A stretch of DNA of 64,000 nt, taken from the NCBI GenBank assembly GCA_965228435.1, contig OZ245818.1, forward strand, positions 1,612,001 to 1,676,000. The letters are read 5' to 3'. A program made the position numbers and the translations under genes. This document shows, one piece after another, positions 1 to 9,217 of the stretch (its first letter is position 1; each line of letters begins with the position of its first letter). The DNA is from Hoeflea_A sp965228435 (GTDB lineage: Bacteria > Pseudomonadota > Alphaproteobacteria > Rhizobiales > Rhizobiaceae). The notes beneath the pieces were generated by a model that had not been told where the DNA came from, did no database searches, and saw only the letters and a list, made by a program, of their open reading frames with translations.

Positions 1-709
1 CATCCAGGGTGCTGCCGATGAGCGCCTTGGCGGCCGGCTTGACCAGAAGCACCGTCGGCGCAACAGCACCCAGCGCGACGCGGGCGGCTTTCACTTTGCC
101 CTTTGTATCGAGGGTCAGGCTGACACCGGCGCTCACCACCGCAATATCCATCTCGGTGCGCGGGATGAACCGCAGGTAAGCATCACCGGAGCGCGCTGGC
201 GGCTTGTCCAGCGTGATGGCTTCAACCATTTCGCCCTTGCCGAGCGATGTCTTGCCCGGAGCGGTCACCACCTTCTCGACGGCGACGGTGCGCTTCTTGC
301 CGGGACCTGCAATAACTGCCTTTGCGCCAGCGGCAACCAGGGCCGGCACGCTGTCGGCCGCAGGTGACGCGTTGCAAAGGTTGCCGGCAATGGTGCAGCG
401 GCCCTGTATCTGCTTGGAGCCGATCAGGTTCGCCGCTTCGACGACACCCGGCCAGGCTTTCTTCAACATCGCCGATTCACCCATGACGGCACAGGGAACC
501 GCTGCTCCGACCCAAAAGCCCTTCGCGGTCTTTCGGATCTCGGCCAGACCCTTGACCGATTTGATATCGACAACCAGGTCGGGTTCGACATGACCGCTTT
601 TCATGCGCACCAGCAGATCGCTGCCGCCGGCCAGCACGAAAGCACTGCCTTTGGCCTTGGCCAGAAGTCCGGTCGCTTCCTTGAGCGAACTCGGGCGTTC
701 ATATTGCAT
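1..709 (-). CDS. FAD-binding subunit of a molybdenum hydroxylase (CoxM/xanthine dehydrogenase type), 3' end outside window
   Basis: The minus-strand frame opens with ATG at 709 and runs off the left edge, giving 236 residues of a protein usually near 260-290. It shows both FAD-binding signatures of the molybdopterin dehydrogenase FAD-binding family: AGGSDLLVRMKSG at residues 27-39 and TIAGNLCNASPAADSVPAL at 106-124. In this family the subunit passes electrons from the Mo/Fe-S subunits to FAD. Partner large and 2Fe-2S subunits would be expected beyond the left edge. The substrate cannot be told from this subunit. The gene is divergent from the hydrolase at 979. Confidence 0.9.
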   Translation of the reverse strand, partial: MQYERPSSLKEATGLLAKAKGSAFVLAGGSDLLVRMKSGHVEPDLVVDIKSVKGLAEIRKTAKGFWVGAAVPCAVMGESAMLKKAWPGVVEAANLIGSKQIQGRCTIAGNLCNASPAADSVPALVAAGAKAVIAGPGKKRTVAVEKVVTAPGKTSLGKGEMVEAITLDKPPARSGDAYLRFIPRTEMDIAVVSAGVSLTLDTKGKVKAARVALGAVAPTVLLVKPAAKALIGSTLD

Positions 710-978
710 TGTCAAAATTCCTCTCTTGAGCAGCACTTCTCCTCAATGCCGCCGGGTCGGGACACTCGCTCAAACTCGCCGCGCTTGCAACGGCAAAATG
801 GCATCAGGCCGTCGCAGACCGCTCCATGAACCGTATCCGCATCAAACATTGTGTGTTCTGGCTGATGGTCGACCGGAATTCAATCCCCTCTCCGTGCGGC
901 CATTCATTGCGTCGAACCCAGCGGGGCGATACGGTGGAGACAATCAGAAAATGACAAAGTCGGAGGGAGTCCTGCACC

Positions 979-1854
979 TTGAAGAAGAGCCTTACAATAC
1001 TTGCCGTCATGGCGGCAACTCTGACACTCGCCCTTCCAGCCGCAGCCGACACGGTCACCATCAATGGCGACGACCTCTACTATGAAACCGTCGGATCCGG
1101 TCCCGCCATCATGGTGATGCATGGCGGTCTGGGACTCAGTCATGACTACCTGCGCCCCTATTTCGATCAATTGTCAGACAAGCACACTGTCATCTACTAC
1201 GACCATCACGGCAACGGACGCTCAGCCAGGCCGGACGACTATGCCGAGATGAGTTTCGACCGCATGGTCTCGGACGCCGAAGCTCTGATGAACCATCTCG
1301 GCCACGGGAGCATGACACTGGTTGGTCATTCCTATGGCGGCTTCATCGCGCAGGAATTTGCGGCACAGAAACCGGAACTCCTGGATGGTCTTGTCCTGAT
1401 CGATACGGTTCCGGCCTTCGACTACAATCCGACGGTGTCCGGGACCGACGAACAGATGGCAGCATTCGGCAAGCTCTTCAGCGCACCCATGGCCGACGAT
1501 GCCGATTGGAAATCGACCTGGGGCCAGGTGATACAAATCTACTTCAAGGACTGGGACCCGGACACTGGCGCGGATCTCGATGCACGCACCGTGTACGAAC
1601 ACCGCGCGTGGAATGCCGCCGGAGCGCTCCTCGGCAGCTTCAATATGCTCGAGAAACTGCCGCAGATCGAAGTGCCGGCCCTGGTCATGGCCGGCCGCCA
1701 TGATGGAATCACGCCGCCGGAACCTGGAGCGGAACGCATCGCCGACCTTATGCCGAACGCAACGCTTGTGGTGTTCGAGAACTCCGCTCACTACCCCTTC
1801 ATCGAGGAGGAAGCGGCGTTCTTCGGAAGCCTCAAGGAGTGGCTTGACCGTTAG
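979..1854 (+). CDS. Secreted alpha/beta hydrolase (proline iminopeptidase-like)
   Basis: The 291-residue protein starts at TTG 979, preceded by an AG-rich ribosome site (ggaggg at 963-968). Residues 1-23 form a signal peptide (KK, hydrophobic core, AAA/D cleavage), so it acts in the periplasm or outside the cell. The fold signatures are an HGG oxyanion element at 48-50, nucleophile elbow GHSYGG at 116-121 (Ser118), acid Asp242 and His271. HGG with GHSYGG is typical of the proline iminopeptidase and haloperoxidase branch. The substrate is unknown. It ends tail to tail with the RTX gene. Confidence 0.85.
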   Translation: MKKSLTILAVMAATLTLALPAAADTVTINGDDLYYETVGSGPAIMVMHGGLGLSHDYLRPYFDQLSDKHTVIYYDHHGNGRSARPDDYAEMSFDRMVSDAEALMNHLGHGSMTLVGHSYGGFIAQEFAAQKPELLDGLVLIDTVPAFDYNPTVSGTDEQMAAFGKLFSAPMADDADWKSTWGQVIQIYFKDWDPDTGADLDARTVYEHRAWNAAGALLGSFNMLEKLPQIEVPALVMAGRHDGITPPEPGAERIADLMPNATLVVFENSAHYPFIEEEAAFFGSLKEWLDR

Positions 1855-1878
1855 CAAGCGCCAGCGGCCGAGGTTCCA

Positions 1879-4800
1879 TCATAGCAACAGATCGTCGATC
1901 GGGTTGACGGTCACCGTGACCGTGCCCGTCGAGCTTCCGTCGACGTCGATCACCTCGTAGACGAATGTGTCTTCACCGTTGAAATCCGCCAGCGGGTCAT
2001 AGGTGAAGTCGCCGTTCGACTGGAACGTCACCGAACCACCTTGGGCGGTTGCAAATGTGCCCGCGCCCACCGACAGCGCATCGCCGTTGATATCGCTGTC
2101 TGCTCCATTGCCATTGTCCACGAGCACATTGCCGACAAGCTGGACGTCTTCGTCTGTGATGAATGCATCGTCGACCGCGGTCGGTGCTGTCGGTGGGGCA
2201 ACACTCAAGGTAACCGTTGTTGGTCCGGATGACGCGCCATGACTGTCGATTGTCTCGTAAGTGAATGTGAGCTCCTGAACGCTGCCTCTTCTGGCTGCGG
2301 TGTAGGTGAAGGTCCCGTCGTTGTCGCCGTTCACCAGACCACCCGACAACTCGCCGGAGTCAGGAGCGGAAACCAACCGATAAATCAGCGATCCGGTGTC
2401 GTCATCGCCGTCGACATCATCGCCGAAAAGCACACCATCCACGGATTGGGCGACCTTGACATTCAGTCGCAACGACTGCGCGGTCGGGGCGTCGTTGGCG
2501 CCGTTGATTGTGATGGCGAGCACGGCAGTATCGGTAAGGCTGCCGTCCGACGTCGTGTAATTGAACGTGTCGGTCAGACTCGTGCTCGCCCCGGTGACGT
2601 TGAGCGCCTGCACGGCGGGGTCGGTGTCATTGACAACATAGGTATAGGCGCCGTCGGCCTGCATGGTCAGCATGCCGTATTGGCCTGCTAGGGCCACGCC
2701 CAAGGTGCCAGCCGTGCCGCTGCCTTCCACGTTGCCGGCGCGAATTCCGATCACCTCCAGGCTGCCGGATACGGCCGTGTCGTTGTCGAGAACATTGTCG
2801 GCGGCGTTCGAGCCCGGCGTGCCGTTGGCAACACCGCCAGCCTCGGTGGCGGAACCGACGTCATCAGCGGCCACCGGCCCGTCATCTGCGCCATTGATGG
2901 TGATGTCGACCGTCTGGGCCGTGCCGTCCTCCGACAGGACAGTGAAGCTGTCGGTCAGCATATCGAGCGCGTTCAGAGCGTCGACCGTGGCGTTGCCGTT
3001 ATCCAGCGTGTAGGTCCAGACACCTGCTGCATCAACCGCATAGGTGCCGTAGCCGTTGGTGGTCGCACCGTTCGCCACCGCCTGGAAAACATCATCGGTG
3101 TTGTCGACATCGGTGGCGTCGAGGTCGCCGGAAACCGTGTTCGGAACCGCATCTTCAACCACCGCGCCCTGCGCGACGCCGGTTATCACCGCGGCATCGT
3201 TGACCGGCGTGACGTTGAACGTCACCGTCGAGATGTTGGAGTCGACGCGTCCGTCATTCGCCTTGTACGTGAAGCTGTCGGTCCCGTTGAAGTCAGCTTC
3301 CGGCACATAGGTATAGGAAGCGAGCACCGGGTCGAATTCGAAGAACGCCGCATGCGCCGGGCCATCGATCAGGATAACGGTGAGGACATCGTTGTCGTCC
3401 GGGTCTTCCCGCACGACGCCACCGGTCAGACCTGGAGAATCCTCCTGAATCGTCCGCGTCGCGTCGCGGGTGGTCGGGGCGTCGTTTTCGCCCTCGATGG
3501 CGATCGTCACGGTGGCCGTGGCGGTCTCACCAGCCTGGTCCTCGACGAGGTAGGTGAATTCAACGTCGAAGGTTTCCCCCTCGCCGATAAACTCATAATC
3601 GCCATTGGTGTCGAAACTGAACGTCCCGTCGTCATGATTGCTCAAGAGGCCGTGGCCGCGCGCCGGCTGGAATGTATCCCCGGACTCGTTTTCTTCGTAA
3701 TCGACAAAGCGCTGCTTTGGACTCTTTGGGTTGGGGTTCTCCACCGTAAAAACATCGACCAATTGATCGCCGGCATCGCCATCCGACTGGTCCAGGGAGA
3801 TCCGGTCGAGTGTCTCGTTCTGGCCGATCGTGAACATCTGATCCACCGCCACCGGCGCGTCATTGACGCCTTCAATGGTAATGTCGACCGTCCGGGCGGT
3901 GCCATCCTCGGTGTAGACAATAAAGCTGTCGCTCAGCGTCTCCGTTGGGTTGAGGGCGTTGACCGCGGCATTGCCGTTGTCCAGCGTATAGGTCCAGACC
4001 CCGGTCGCATCCACCGCGTAGGTGCCGTAACCATTGAGCGTCGCCGCGCCGATCGCGACTGCCTGGAACAGGTCATCCGTGTTGTCGACATCGGTTGCGT
4101 CAAGGTCGCCCGAAACCGTGTTGGGAACCGCATCCTCGATGATGGTGCCTTCCGCCAGGCCGGTAATCACCGCGGCATCGTTGACCGGTGTGATGTTGAT
4201 CGTGGCTGTGGAGATGTTGGAGTCGAGGCGTCCGTCATTGGTTTTGAACGTGAAACTGTCCACTCCGTTGAAATCGGCCTCCGGCGTATAGATGAAAGTA
4301 CTAAGCACAGGATCGAATTCAAAGAACGCCGCGTGTGCGGGGCCGTCGACAACAATAAATGTAATGGAGTCGTTGTCATCGGGGTCAAAGCCGGTGACGC
4401 CGCCGGACGTGAAAGTGAAGTCTTCGGAGATCGTCCATGACGAGGCCACCGTCACCGGTGCGTCGTTTTCACCCTCGACGGTGATCATCACGCTCGCGGT
4501 ATCGGTCGCGCCGGCCAGATCCTGGACCGTATAGGTGAACTCGACATCAAGGCTTTCCCCTTCACCGAGAAAATCGTAATCGCCGTCGGTATCGAAGCTG
4601 AATGTTCCGTCGTCGTGATTGGTCAGGAGGCCACTGCCTCGCGATGGTTGAAACGTGGTGGCGGATTCGTTTTCGCCAATGAATACGAGCGCATCACCAC
4701 CATCTTTCGGCGGTGACTTTGGCTTGGGGTCGATGATCGCCAGGACATCGCTCAACTGATCACCGGCATCGACATCCGACTGAGCCAATGCAATCTGGTC

Positions 4801-6390
4801 AAGGCTTCCATTCTGGCTGATCGTGAACGCCTGATCACCGGCCACGGGTGCGTCATTGGCGCCGATGATGGATATGGTGACCGTCTTGGCCGTGCCGTCT
4901 TCGGTAAAAACGGTAAAGCTGTCGCTGAGCGTATCGGACGCGCCCAGCGCATTAACCGTGGCGTTGCTGTTGTCCAGCGTGTAGATCCATTCGCCGGCGC
5001 TGTTCACCGCATAGGTGCCGTAACCGTTTGCAGTGGGCACGGCGCCGTCCGCAACCGCCTGGAAAACATCATCGGCATTGTCGACGTCGGTCGCATCGAG
5101 ATCGTTTGGAAGCGAGATCGGGTCAGCGTTCTCAAAGGCGATTCCCTGGGCCACACCGGTTATCTCGGCGGCATCATTGCTTCCGATGACGTCGATGCTC
5201 AGGGTTGCCGTGCTCGTTTCGCCGGCAAGATCCGAAATGGTGTAACTGAAAATCTCGGTTGCCTGTTCGCCCTGCGCCAGAGCATTTGTGACGGCGTCGT
5301 CATTGTCGAGCGTGTAGGACCAGCTTCCATTTGCTGCGAGAATCAGGGTGCCGAATGTCCCCGTGATGCCGCTGCCGCCGATGCTCCCGGCGACCGGCCC
5401 CGCGGTCGTTCCTGCCGCTACGCCCGTGACCGTCAAAACGTCAAATGCATCGGGGTCGGTATCATTGTCGAGAACATTGCCCGTTGCCGACGGGTCGCCG
5501 GCATTCGGCGTGCCGTCCGCATTGATTCCCGCTTCGACGACATTGTCGGCAGGATTCGAATCATCGTTTGCCGTCGGGCCATTGTTGATCGTGATGATCT
5601 CGAGGCTTTCGAAATCACGCACGGAAAGACCGAATGCACTGAAATCGAAACGTTTCCCGTGGTCGGTGTCGGGGTTGGCATGGGCCACGAGAAACGACTG
5701 GTAGGCCGCGATGTCGGCCTGAACCGCACTGCTGGCCAGTTCGGCGATTGTCAATTGAAGCCGCAGGACGTCGTTACCCCGGCCACCGTCATAGTAATCC
5801 CAGGCTCCGAGATTCTCGGACACGGTGTAGTTGGCGACATCGTCGCCGGCTTGAGCGAAGACAGCGTCACAACCCGCACCGCCATCGACGTAGTCATTGC
5901 CCGAAGCGCCGGAACACCAGCCGGAATCTCCGATGACGACATCGTTGCCGGCGCCGCCTTCCAGCACATCGTCGCCCGAGTTTCCGACAATCCAGTCGTT
6001 TCCCGAGCCGCCATCAATGACATCGTTGCCGGAACCGCCGTTGATATCATCGCAGCCTTCTCCGCCCTCTATGATGTCGTTTCCTGAGCCGCCACCGATC
6101 CGGTCGTCGCCGGAGCCGCCGTCGATCACGTCGTCGCCGGCACCGCCCTTGATCTTGTCGTCGCCCTCATTGCCTTCGATAAAGTCGTCACCGGTGCCGC
6201 CAAATATCTTGTCATTGCCGAGACCGCCGAAGATGGAGTCGTCGCCGGTGCCGCCAAAGAGCCGATCATTGCCGCCCAGGCCATGAATCTCGTCATCGCC
6301 GGCTTTGCCCAGGATTTTGTCCTTGTCGTCGGTGCCGGTAAGTGCACTCGTTCCGGAGTCGTCGCCGTTCGTGCCAACTATTTTTGTCAT
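1879..6390 (-). CDS. Giant RTX/VCBS/cadherin-like repeat protein
   Basis: A 1503-residue acidic protein. Residues about 20-190 hold roughly fifteen glycine/aspartate nonapeptides (GGxGxDxUx), which bind calcium in RTX proteins. From about residue 275 follow VCBS repeats and cadherin/Ig-like domains in a regular order; a block containing DLDATDVDN and NGYGTYAV occurs three times and a DPDDND...FFEFDPVL cadherin-like block twice. There is no N-terminal signal peptide, which fits type I secretion, but the RTX block is at the N-terminus rather than the usual C-terminus, and the chain stops just after a VTVNPIDD domain boundary. No HlyB/HlyD/TolC genes are nearby. A role in adhesion or surface layering is inferred from the domains. 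Confidence 0.85.
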   Translation of the reverse strand: MTKIVGTNGDDSGTSALTGTDDKDKILGKAGDDEIHGLGGNDRLFGGTGDDSIFGGLGNDKIFGGTGDDFIEGNEGDDKIKGGAGDDVIDGGSGDDRIGGGSGNDIIEGGEGCDDINGGSGNDVIDGGSGNDWIVGNSGDDVLEGGAGNDVVIGDSGWCSGASGNDYVDGGAGCDAVFAQAGDDVANYTVSENLGAWDYYDGGRGNDVLRLQLTIAELASSAVQADIAAYQSFLVAHANPDTDHGKRFDFSAFGLSVRDFESLEIITINNGPTANDDSNPADNVVEAGINADGTPNAGDPSATGNVLDNDTDPDAFDVLTVTGVAAGTTAGPVAGSIGGSGITGTFGTLILAANGSWSYTLDNDDAVTNALAQGEQATEIFSYTISDLAGETSTATLSIDVIGSNDAAEITGVAQGIAFENADPISLPNDLDATDVDNADDVFQAVADGAVPTANGYGTYAVNSAGEWIYTLDNSNATVNALGASDTLSDSFTVFTEDGTAKTVTISIIGANDAPVAGDQAFTISQNGSLDQIALAQSDVDAGDQLSDVLAIIDPKPKSPPKDGGDALVFIGENESATTFQPSRGSGLLTNHDDGTFSFDTDGDYDFLGEGESLDVEFTYTVQDLAGATDTASVMITVEGENDAPVTVASSWTISEDFTFTSGGVTGFDPDDNDSITFIVVDGPAHAAFFEFDPVLSTFIYTPEADFNGVDSFTFKTNDGRLDSNISTATINITPVNDAAVITGLAEGTIIEDAVPNTVSGDLDATDVDNTDDLFQAVAIGAATLNGYGTYAVDATGVWTYTLDNGNAAVNALNPTETLSDSFIVYTEDGTARTVDITIEGVNDAPVAVDQMFTIGQNETLDRISLDQSDGDAGDQLVDVFTVENPNPKSPKQRFVDYEENESGDTFQPARGHGLLSNHDDGTFSFDTNGDYEFIGEGETFDVEFTYLVEDQAGETATATVTIAIEGENDAPTTRDATRTIQEDSPGLTGGVVREDPDDNDVLTVILIDGPAHAAFFEFDPVLASYTYVPEADFNGTDSFTYKANDGRVDSNISTVTFNVTPVNDAAVITGVAQGAVVEDAVPNTVSGDLDATDVDNTDDVFQAVANGATTNGYGTYAVDAAGVWTYTLDNGNATVDALNALDMLTDSFTVLSEDGTAQTVDITINGADDGPVAADDVGSATEAGGVANGTPGSNAADNVLDNDTAVSGSLEVIGIRAGNVEGSGTAGTLGVALAGQYGMLTMQADGAYTYVVNDTDPAVQALNVTGASTSLTDTFNYTTSDGSLTDTAVLAITINGANDAPTAQSLRLNVKVAQSVDGVLFGDDVDGDDDTGSLIYRLVSAPDSGELSGGLVNGDNDGTFTYTAARRGSVQELTFTYETIDSHGASSGPTTVTLSVAPPTAPTAVDDAFITDEDVQLVGNVLVDNGNGADSDINGDALSVGAGTFATAQGGSVTFQSNGDFTYDPLADFNGEDTFVYEVIDVDGSSTGTVTVTVNPIDDLLL

Positions 6391-6956
6391 AGCCGTTCGC
6401 GGAACACCCGCGCCCCAGTGTTCAGTTCAACTTTATGGTGAGACTAAGGGGCACCCTCGCCTCCGTCATGATGCGTGCGTACTATGAATCACGACTTTTT
6501 CTCCGGCTGTTAGAATTGGTGAACAGGCAGCCGTCGCTGCAGTCAGCTTGATTTGCGGCGGGCGGGAGGCCGTCCGTGACAGAGTGAAAAACCTTCGAAT
6601 TGGTGCTTCACCGGCTGCTAACCGGCGCCACCAATGCAACCTCCAATGGTTGTTCGATCAACTTTGCTGAAACCTCTGATATCAAACCCTTTCTTCCGGT
6701 TGATAAACGGATCAACCACAACTGAAATTCTTCGATTTTGACGACTTTCATTAACCGCATCGAAACCAGAAAGGCCGCTCAATGAACGCGGTTGCTTGGG
6801 TCCTTCGATCCAAGGCATGATGCCCCGCACCGTGTCGGCTTGTTCCTACATGTTTGCCTGAAATGCCGATCGATCGCCCCTGATACGGGCGGCGAGACGA
6901 TCCGTTGCGCCCTGTGTTCAATCTGCGGCGCACGACCTTAATGAATGGAGCACGCG
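6391..6956. other. Intergenic region between the RTX gene and the chemoreceptor
   Basis: About 560 bases with no convincing gene. It separates two divergent genes and must carry both promoters. The only structure I see is the imperfect inverted repeat at 6599-6635. Short open frames here lack ribosome sites and look like chance. Confidence 0.6.
6599..6635. repeat. Imperfect inverted repeat upstream of the chemoreceptor
   Basis: The outer arms attggtg and caccaat pair perfectly and an inner ccgg/ccgg pair follows after a short mismatch, around a ctgctaa loop. No T tract follows, so a terminator is unlikely; a regulator site or an RNA hairpin in the leader of either divergent gene is possible. 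Confidence 0.4.
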
Positions 6957-8972
6957 ATGACCGGGAACCTGGGCTCGGGAAGCAAACCCGCTGGGCTGTC
7001 GATTGGAGTCGGCACGAAGATTTATGCCATGGTGGGCATGTGCCTGCTGCTGATGTGCCTGGTGGCCGGCGTCGGCATCTGGCAGATGTACAAGGTCGGG
7101 CTGGAAGTGGAAGCCATTGCCGAACGCGACACTCCGATGACCGCCGCCATGACCAAGGTGACGGTTCATCAGTTGGAACAGGCAATCAATTTCGAACGCG
7201 CATTTCGCGCTGCCGAGGAAGTCGCCAGGCACCCGGAAGCCCAAAAGACGCTGGACGATTCCACCGCCAAATTCGAAAAGCTGACGACGCAGGTGGATGA
7301 TGAATTCATCGAAGCCATCGAGCTGGCGAACCACGCCCATGCCACGGCGATCACGGATGCCGAACGGGATGAGTTCAAGAAGGTCGGCGCGACGCTCACC
7401 GACCTGGCCAAACTCCACAAAAGCTATGACGACCTGGCGCTGAAATCCTTTGCACTGATCGAAGCAGGCCGGCTCGATACCGCCGTTTCGATGTTGCCGG
7501 AGATCGAAGCGCAGCAGGAAAAACTCGACCACAGCCTGGAAGAGCTGCTGTTCGAAATCGAGGAATTCACCGTGCATGCGGCCAAGGCCGCGGAAGCGCA
7601 CGAAAAGTTCGCCTTGCAGCTGATGGGCGCGATCACTGGGATCGCCTTCCTGCTCGGTATCGGCATGTCGATCTTCATGGTGCGGCGCAGCGTCACTCGG
7701 CCCCTGGAGGACATCGTCAAGGGTCTCGATGCCCTCAACGCCGACGACCTGACAATCGACGTCAAGGTCGCTGCGAATGACGAGATCGGCAAGGTGGCCA
7801 TCGCCTATGGCGTCTTCAAGGAAAACCTGATCCGTTCGCGCGAACTCGAGGCGGAGCAACGCGAGATGGAGCAGCAGCGCAGGGACGAGGAAGACAGGGC
7901 AAGAGAACGCGACCTCGAGCAGGCACGCGAACAGGCTCAGGTCACCCAGAGTTTCGAGGACGCGATGGCGTCGCTGGCGAGGAAGAACCTCGCCTATCGC
8001 ATCGAAGCGGATTTCCCGCCGGCCTTCCAGGCATTGAAGGACAACTTCAACGACGCCATGGAACAATTGTCGGAAACCATGCTGCAGGTCGGTTCGGCTT
8101 CGGAGCAGATTCTCTCAGGCTCGAAGGAAATCCACACGGTCGTCGACGGGCTGGCCAGCCGCAACGAGCAGCAGGCCGCTGCAGTTGAGGAAACCGCTGC
8201 TGCCGTCAGCGAAACCACCTCCGCCATGAAATCGGCCAGCGATCGGGCAAGGGACGCCAGTGGTCTCGTCGCCACGGCCCGCGACAACGCCGAGAAATCA
8301 GGCGAAGTGGTCCGCAACGCCATCGACGCCATGGGCAAGATCGAAGAGTCGGCCGACAAGATCACCGACATCATCGGTGTCATCGATGAAATCGCCTTCC
8401 AGACCAATCTGCTGGCTCTCAATGCAGGGGTCGAGGCGGCGCGCGCGGGTGATGCAGGCAAAGGCTTTGCCGTTGTCGCCCAAGAGGTGAGAGAACTGGC
8501 GCAGCGTTCCAGCAGCGCGGCCAAGGAGATCAAGGAACTCATCGACACCTCCGGCGGGCACGTCAAGGCCGGCGCCACGCTGGTCAACGAGACCGGTTCG
8601 GTGCTGGAAGCCATCGTCTCGCAGGTTTCCGAGATCAACGATCACATCGGATCGATCTCCGGCTCGGCCAACGAGCAGGCCATCGGCCTGCAGGAAATCA
8701 ACGAGGCCGTCAACAACATCGACCAGGGCACGCAGCACAACGCGGCTGCATCGGAACAGGCATCGGCCGCCAGCCAGATGCTGGCCGACGAGGTGGTTCG
8801 CGTCAACGCCATGCTGCAGACCTTCCAGATGGGTGCTGCGCGGATACAGCCGGAGACCGAGCCGGCAGCGCAAAACACCAACGCCGAACCGGCTCCCGTC
8901 CGGTCGGTGCGCTCCGCCCCGGCCTTCGACGGCAATGCGGCTGTTGCGGACGACAACTGGGACGAGTTCTGA
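6957..8972 (+). CDS. Methyl-accepting chemotaxis protein with C-terminal NWDEF tether
   Basis: I choose ATG 6957 because GGAG lies six bases upstream; an in-frame ATG at 6945 has no such site. The 671-residue protein has a first membrane helix at about 22-42, a helical periplasmic sensor of about 175 residues, a second membrane helix near 222-243, a HAMP segment, and a cytoplasmic signalling domain with the conserved hairpin tip (DEIAFQTNLLALNAGVEAAR). The last five residues are NWDEF, matching the CheR/CheB-docking pentapeptide seen at the end of high-abundance receptors. The ligand is unknown. The sensor is rich in helix-forming residues, as in four-helix-bundle sensors. Confidence 0.93.
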   Translation: MTGNLGSGSKPAGLSIGVGTKIYAMVGMCLLLMCLVAGVGIWQMYKVGLEVEAIAERDTPMTAAMTKVTVHQLEQAINFERAFRAAEEVARHPEAQKTLDDSTAKFEKLTTQVDDEFIEAIELANHAHATAITDAERDEFKKVGATLTDLAKLHKSYDDLALKSFALIEAGRLDTAVSMLPEIEAQQEKLDHSLEELLFEIEEFTVHAAKAAEAHEKFALQLMGAITGIAFLLGIGMSIFMVRRSVTRPLEDIVKGLDALNADDLTIDVKVAANDEIGKVAIAYGVFKENLIRSRELEAEQREMEQQRRDEEDRARERDLEQAREQAQVTQSFEDAMASLARKNLAYRIEADFPPAFQALKDNFNDAMEQLSETMLQVGSASEQILSGSKEIHTVVDGLASRNEQQAAAVEETAAAVSETTSAMKSASDRARDASGLVATARDNAEKSGEVVRNAIDAMGKIEESADKITDIIGVIDEIAFQTNLLALNAGVEAARAGDAGKGFAVVAQEVRELAQRSSSAAKEIKELIDTSGGHVKAGATLVNETGSVLEAIVSQVSEINDHIGSISGSANEQAIGLQEINEAVNNIDQGTQHNAAASEQASAASQMLADEVVRVNAMLQTFQMGAARIQPETEPAAQNTNAEPAPVRSVRSAPAFDGNAAVADDNWDEF

Positions 8973-8974
8973 TC

Positions 8975-9052
8975 CTAGTGTGGTGGATTTGAAGTTCCTA
9001 AGATTATTGCAGCGACCTCCGGCAGGAACTTCAAATCCATAAGACACACTAG
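8975..9052. repeat. Bulged palindromic element 1
   Basis: A 78-base near-perfect inverted repeat beginning ctagtgtg and ending cacactag, with inner arms ggatttgaagttcct / aggaacttcaaatcc. The right arm has a four-base bulge relative to the left. It starts two bases after the chemoreceptor stop codon, between the gene and its terminator. The terminal bases are shared with the neighbouring element at 9066, so both probably belong to one family of small mobile or REP-like elements. Confidence 0.7.
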
Positions 9053-9065
9053 AATCATAACCTTG

Positions 9066-9141
9066 CTAGTGTCCTGATTGAATCTGAAGTTCGTTCGGAG
9101 CACGCTGCAAAATGAGGCGAACTTCAGATTCAGGACACTAG
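9066..9141. repeat. Bulged palindromic element 2
   Basis: A 76-base inverted repeat with arms ctagtgtcctga...atctgaagttcg and their complement, again with a four-base bulge (here in the left arm). It shares the outermost ctagtgt/acactag bases with the element at 8975 but differs inside. The inner 24-base loop carries no open frame. Confidence 0.7.
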
Positions 9142-9160
9142 AACTTCCTTGCTTCATTGA

Positions 9161-9189
9161 GGCCGCGCCGAAAGGTGCGGCCTTTTTTT
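9161..9189 (+). terminator. Rho-independent terminator of the chemoreceptor gene
   Basis: A nine-pair stem (GGCCGCGCC with GGTGCGGCC, one G-T pair) closes a GAAA tetraloop and is followed by seven T residues. The two palindromes at 8975 and 9066 lie between the stop codon and this terminator, which suggests they were inserted into the 3' untranslated region. Confidence 0.9.
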
Positions 9190-9217
9190 GTGGCGCCACG
9201 CGCCGTATCTATAGGCA

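Noticed and set aside
3352..4440. Long plus-strand open frame inside the RTX gene
   Set aside because: It lies antisense to the VCBS repeats, has biased valine/arginine/aspartate content produced by the complementary strand, and shows no family motif or ribosome site.
5700..6390. Regular short DNA repeats resembling a CRISPR array
   Set aside because: The periodicity is 27 bases, matching nine-residue RTX repeats in an open frame, with no constant repeat and variable spacer structure.
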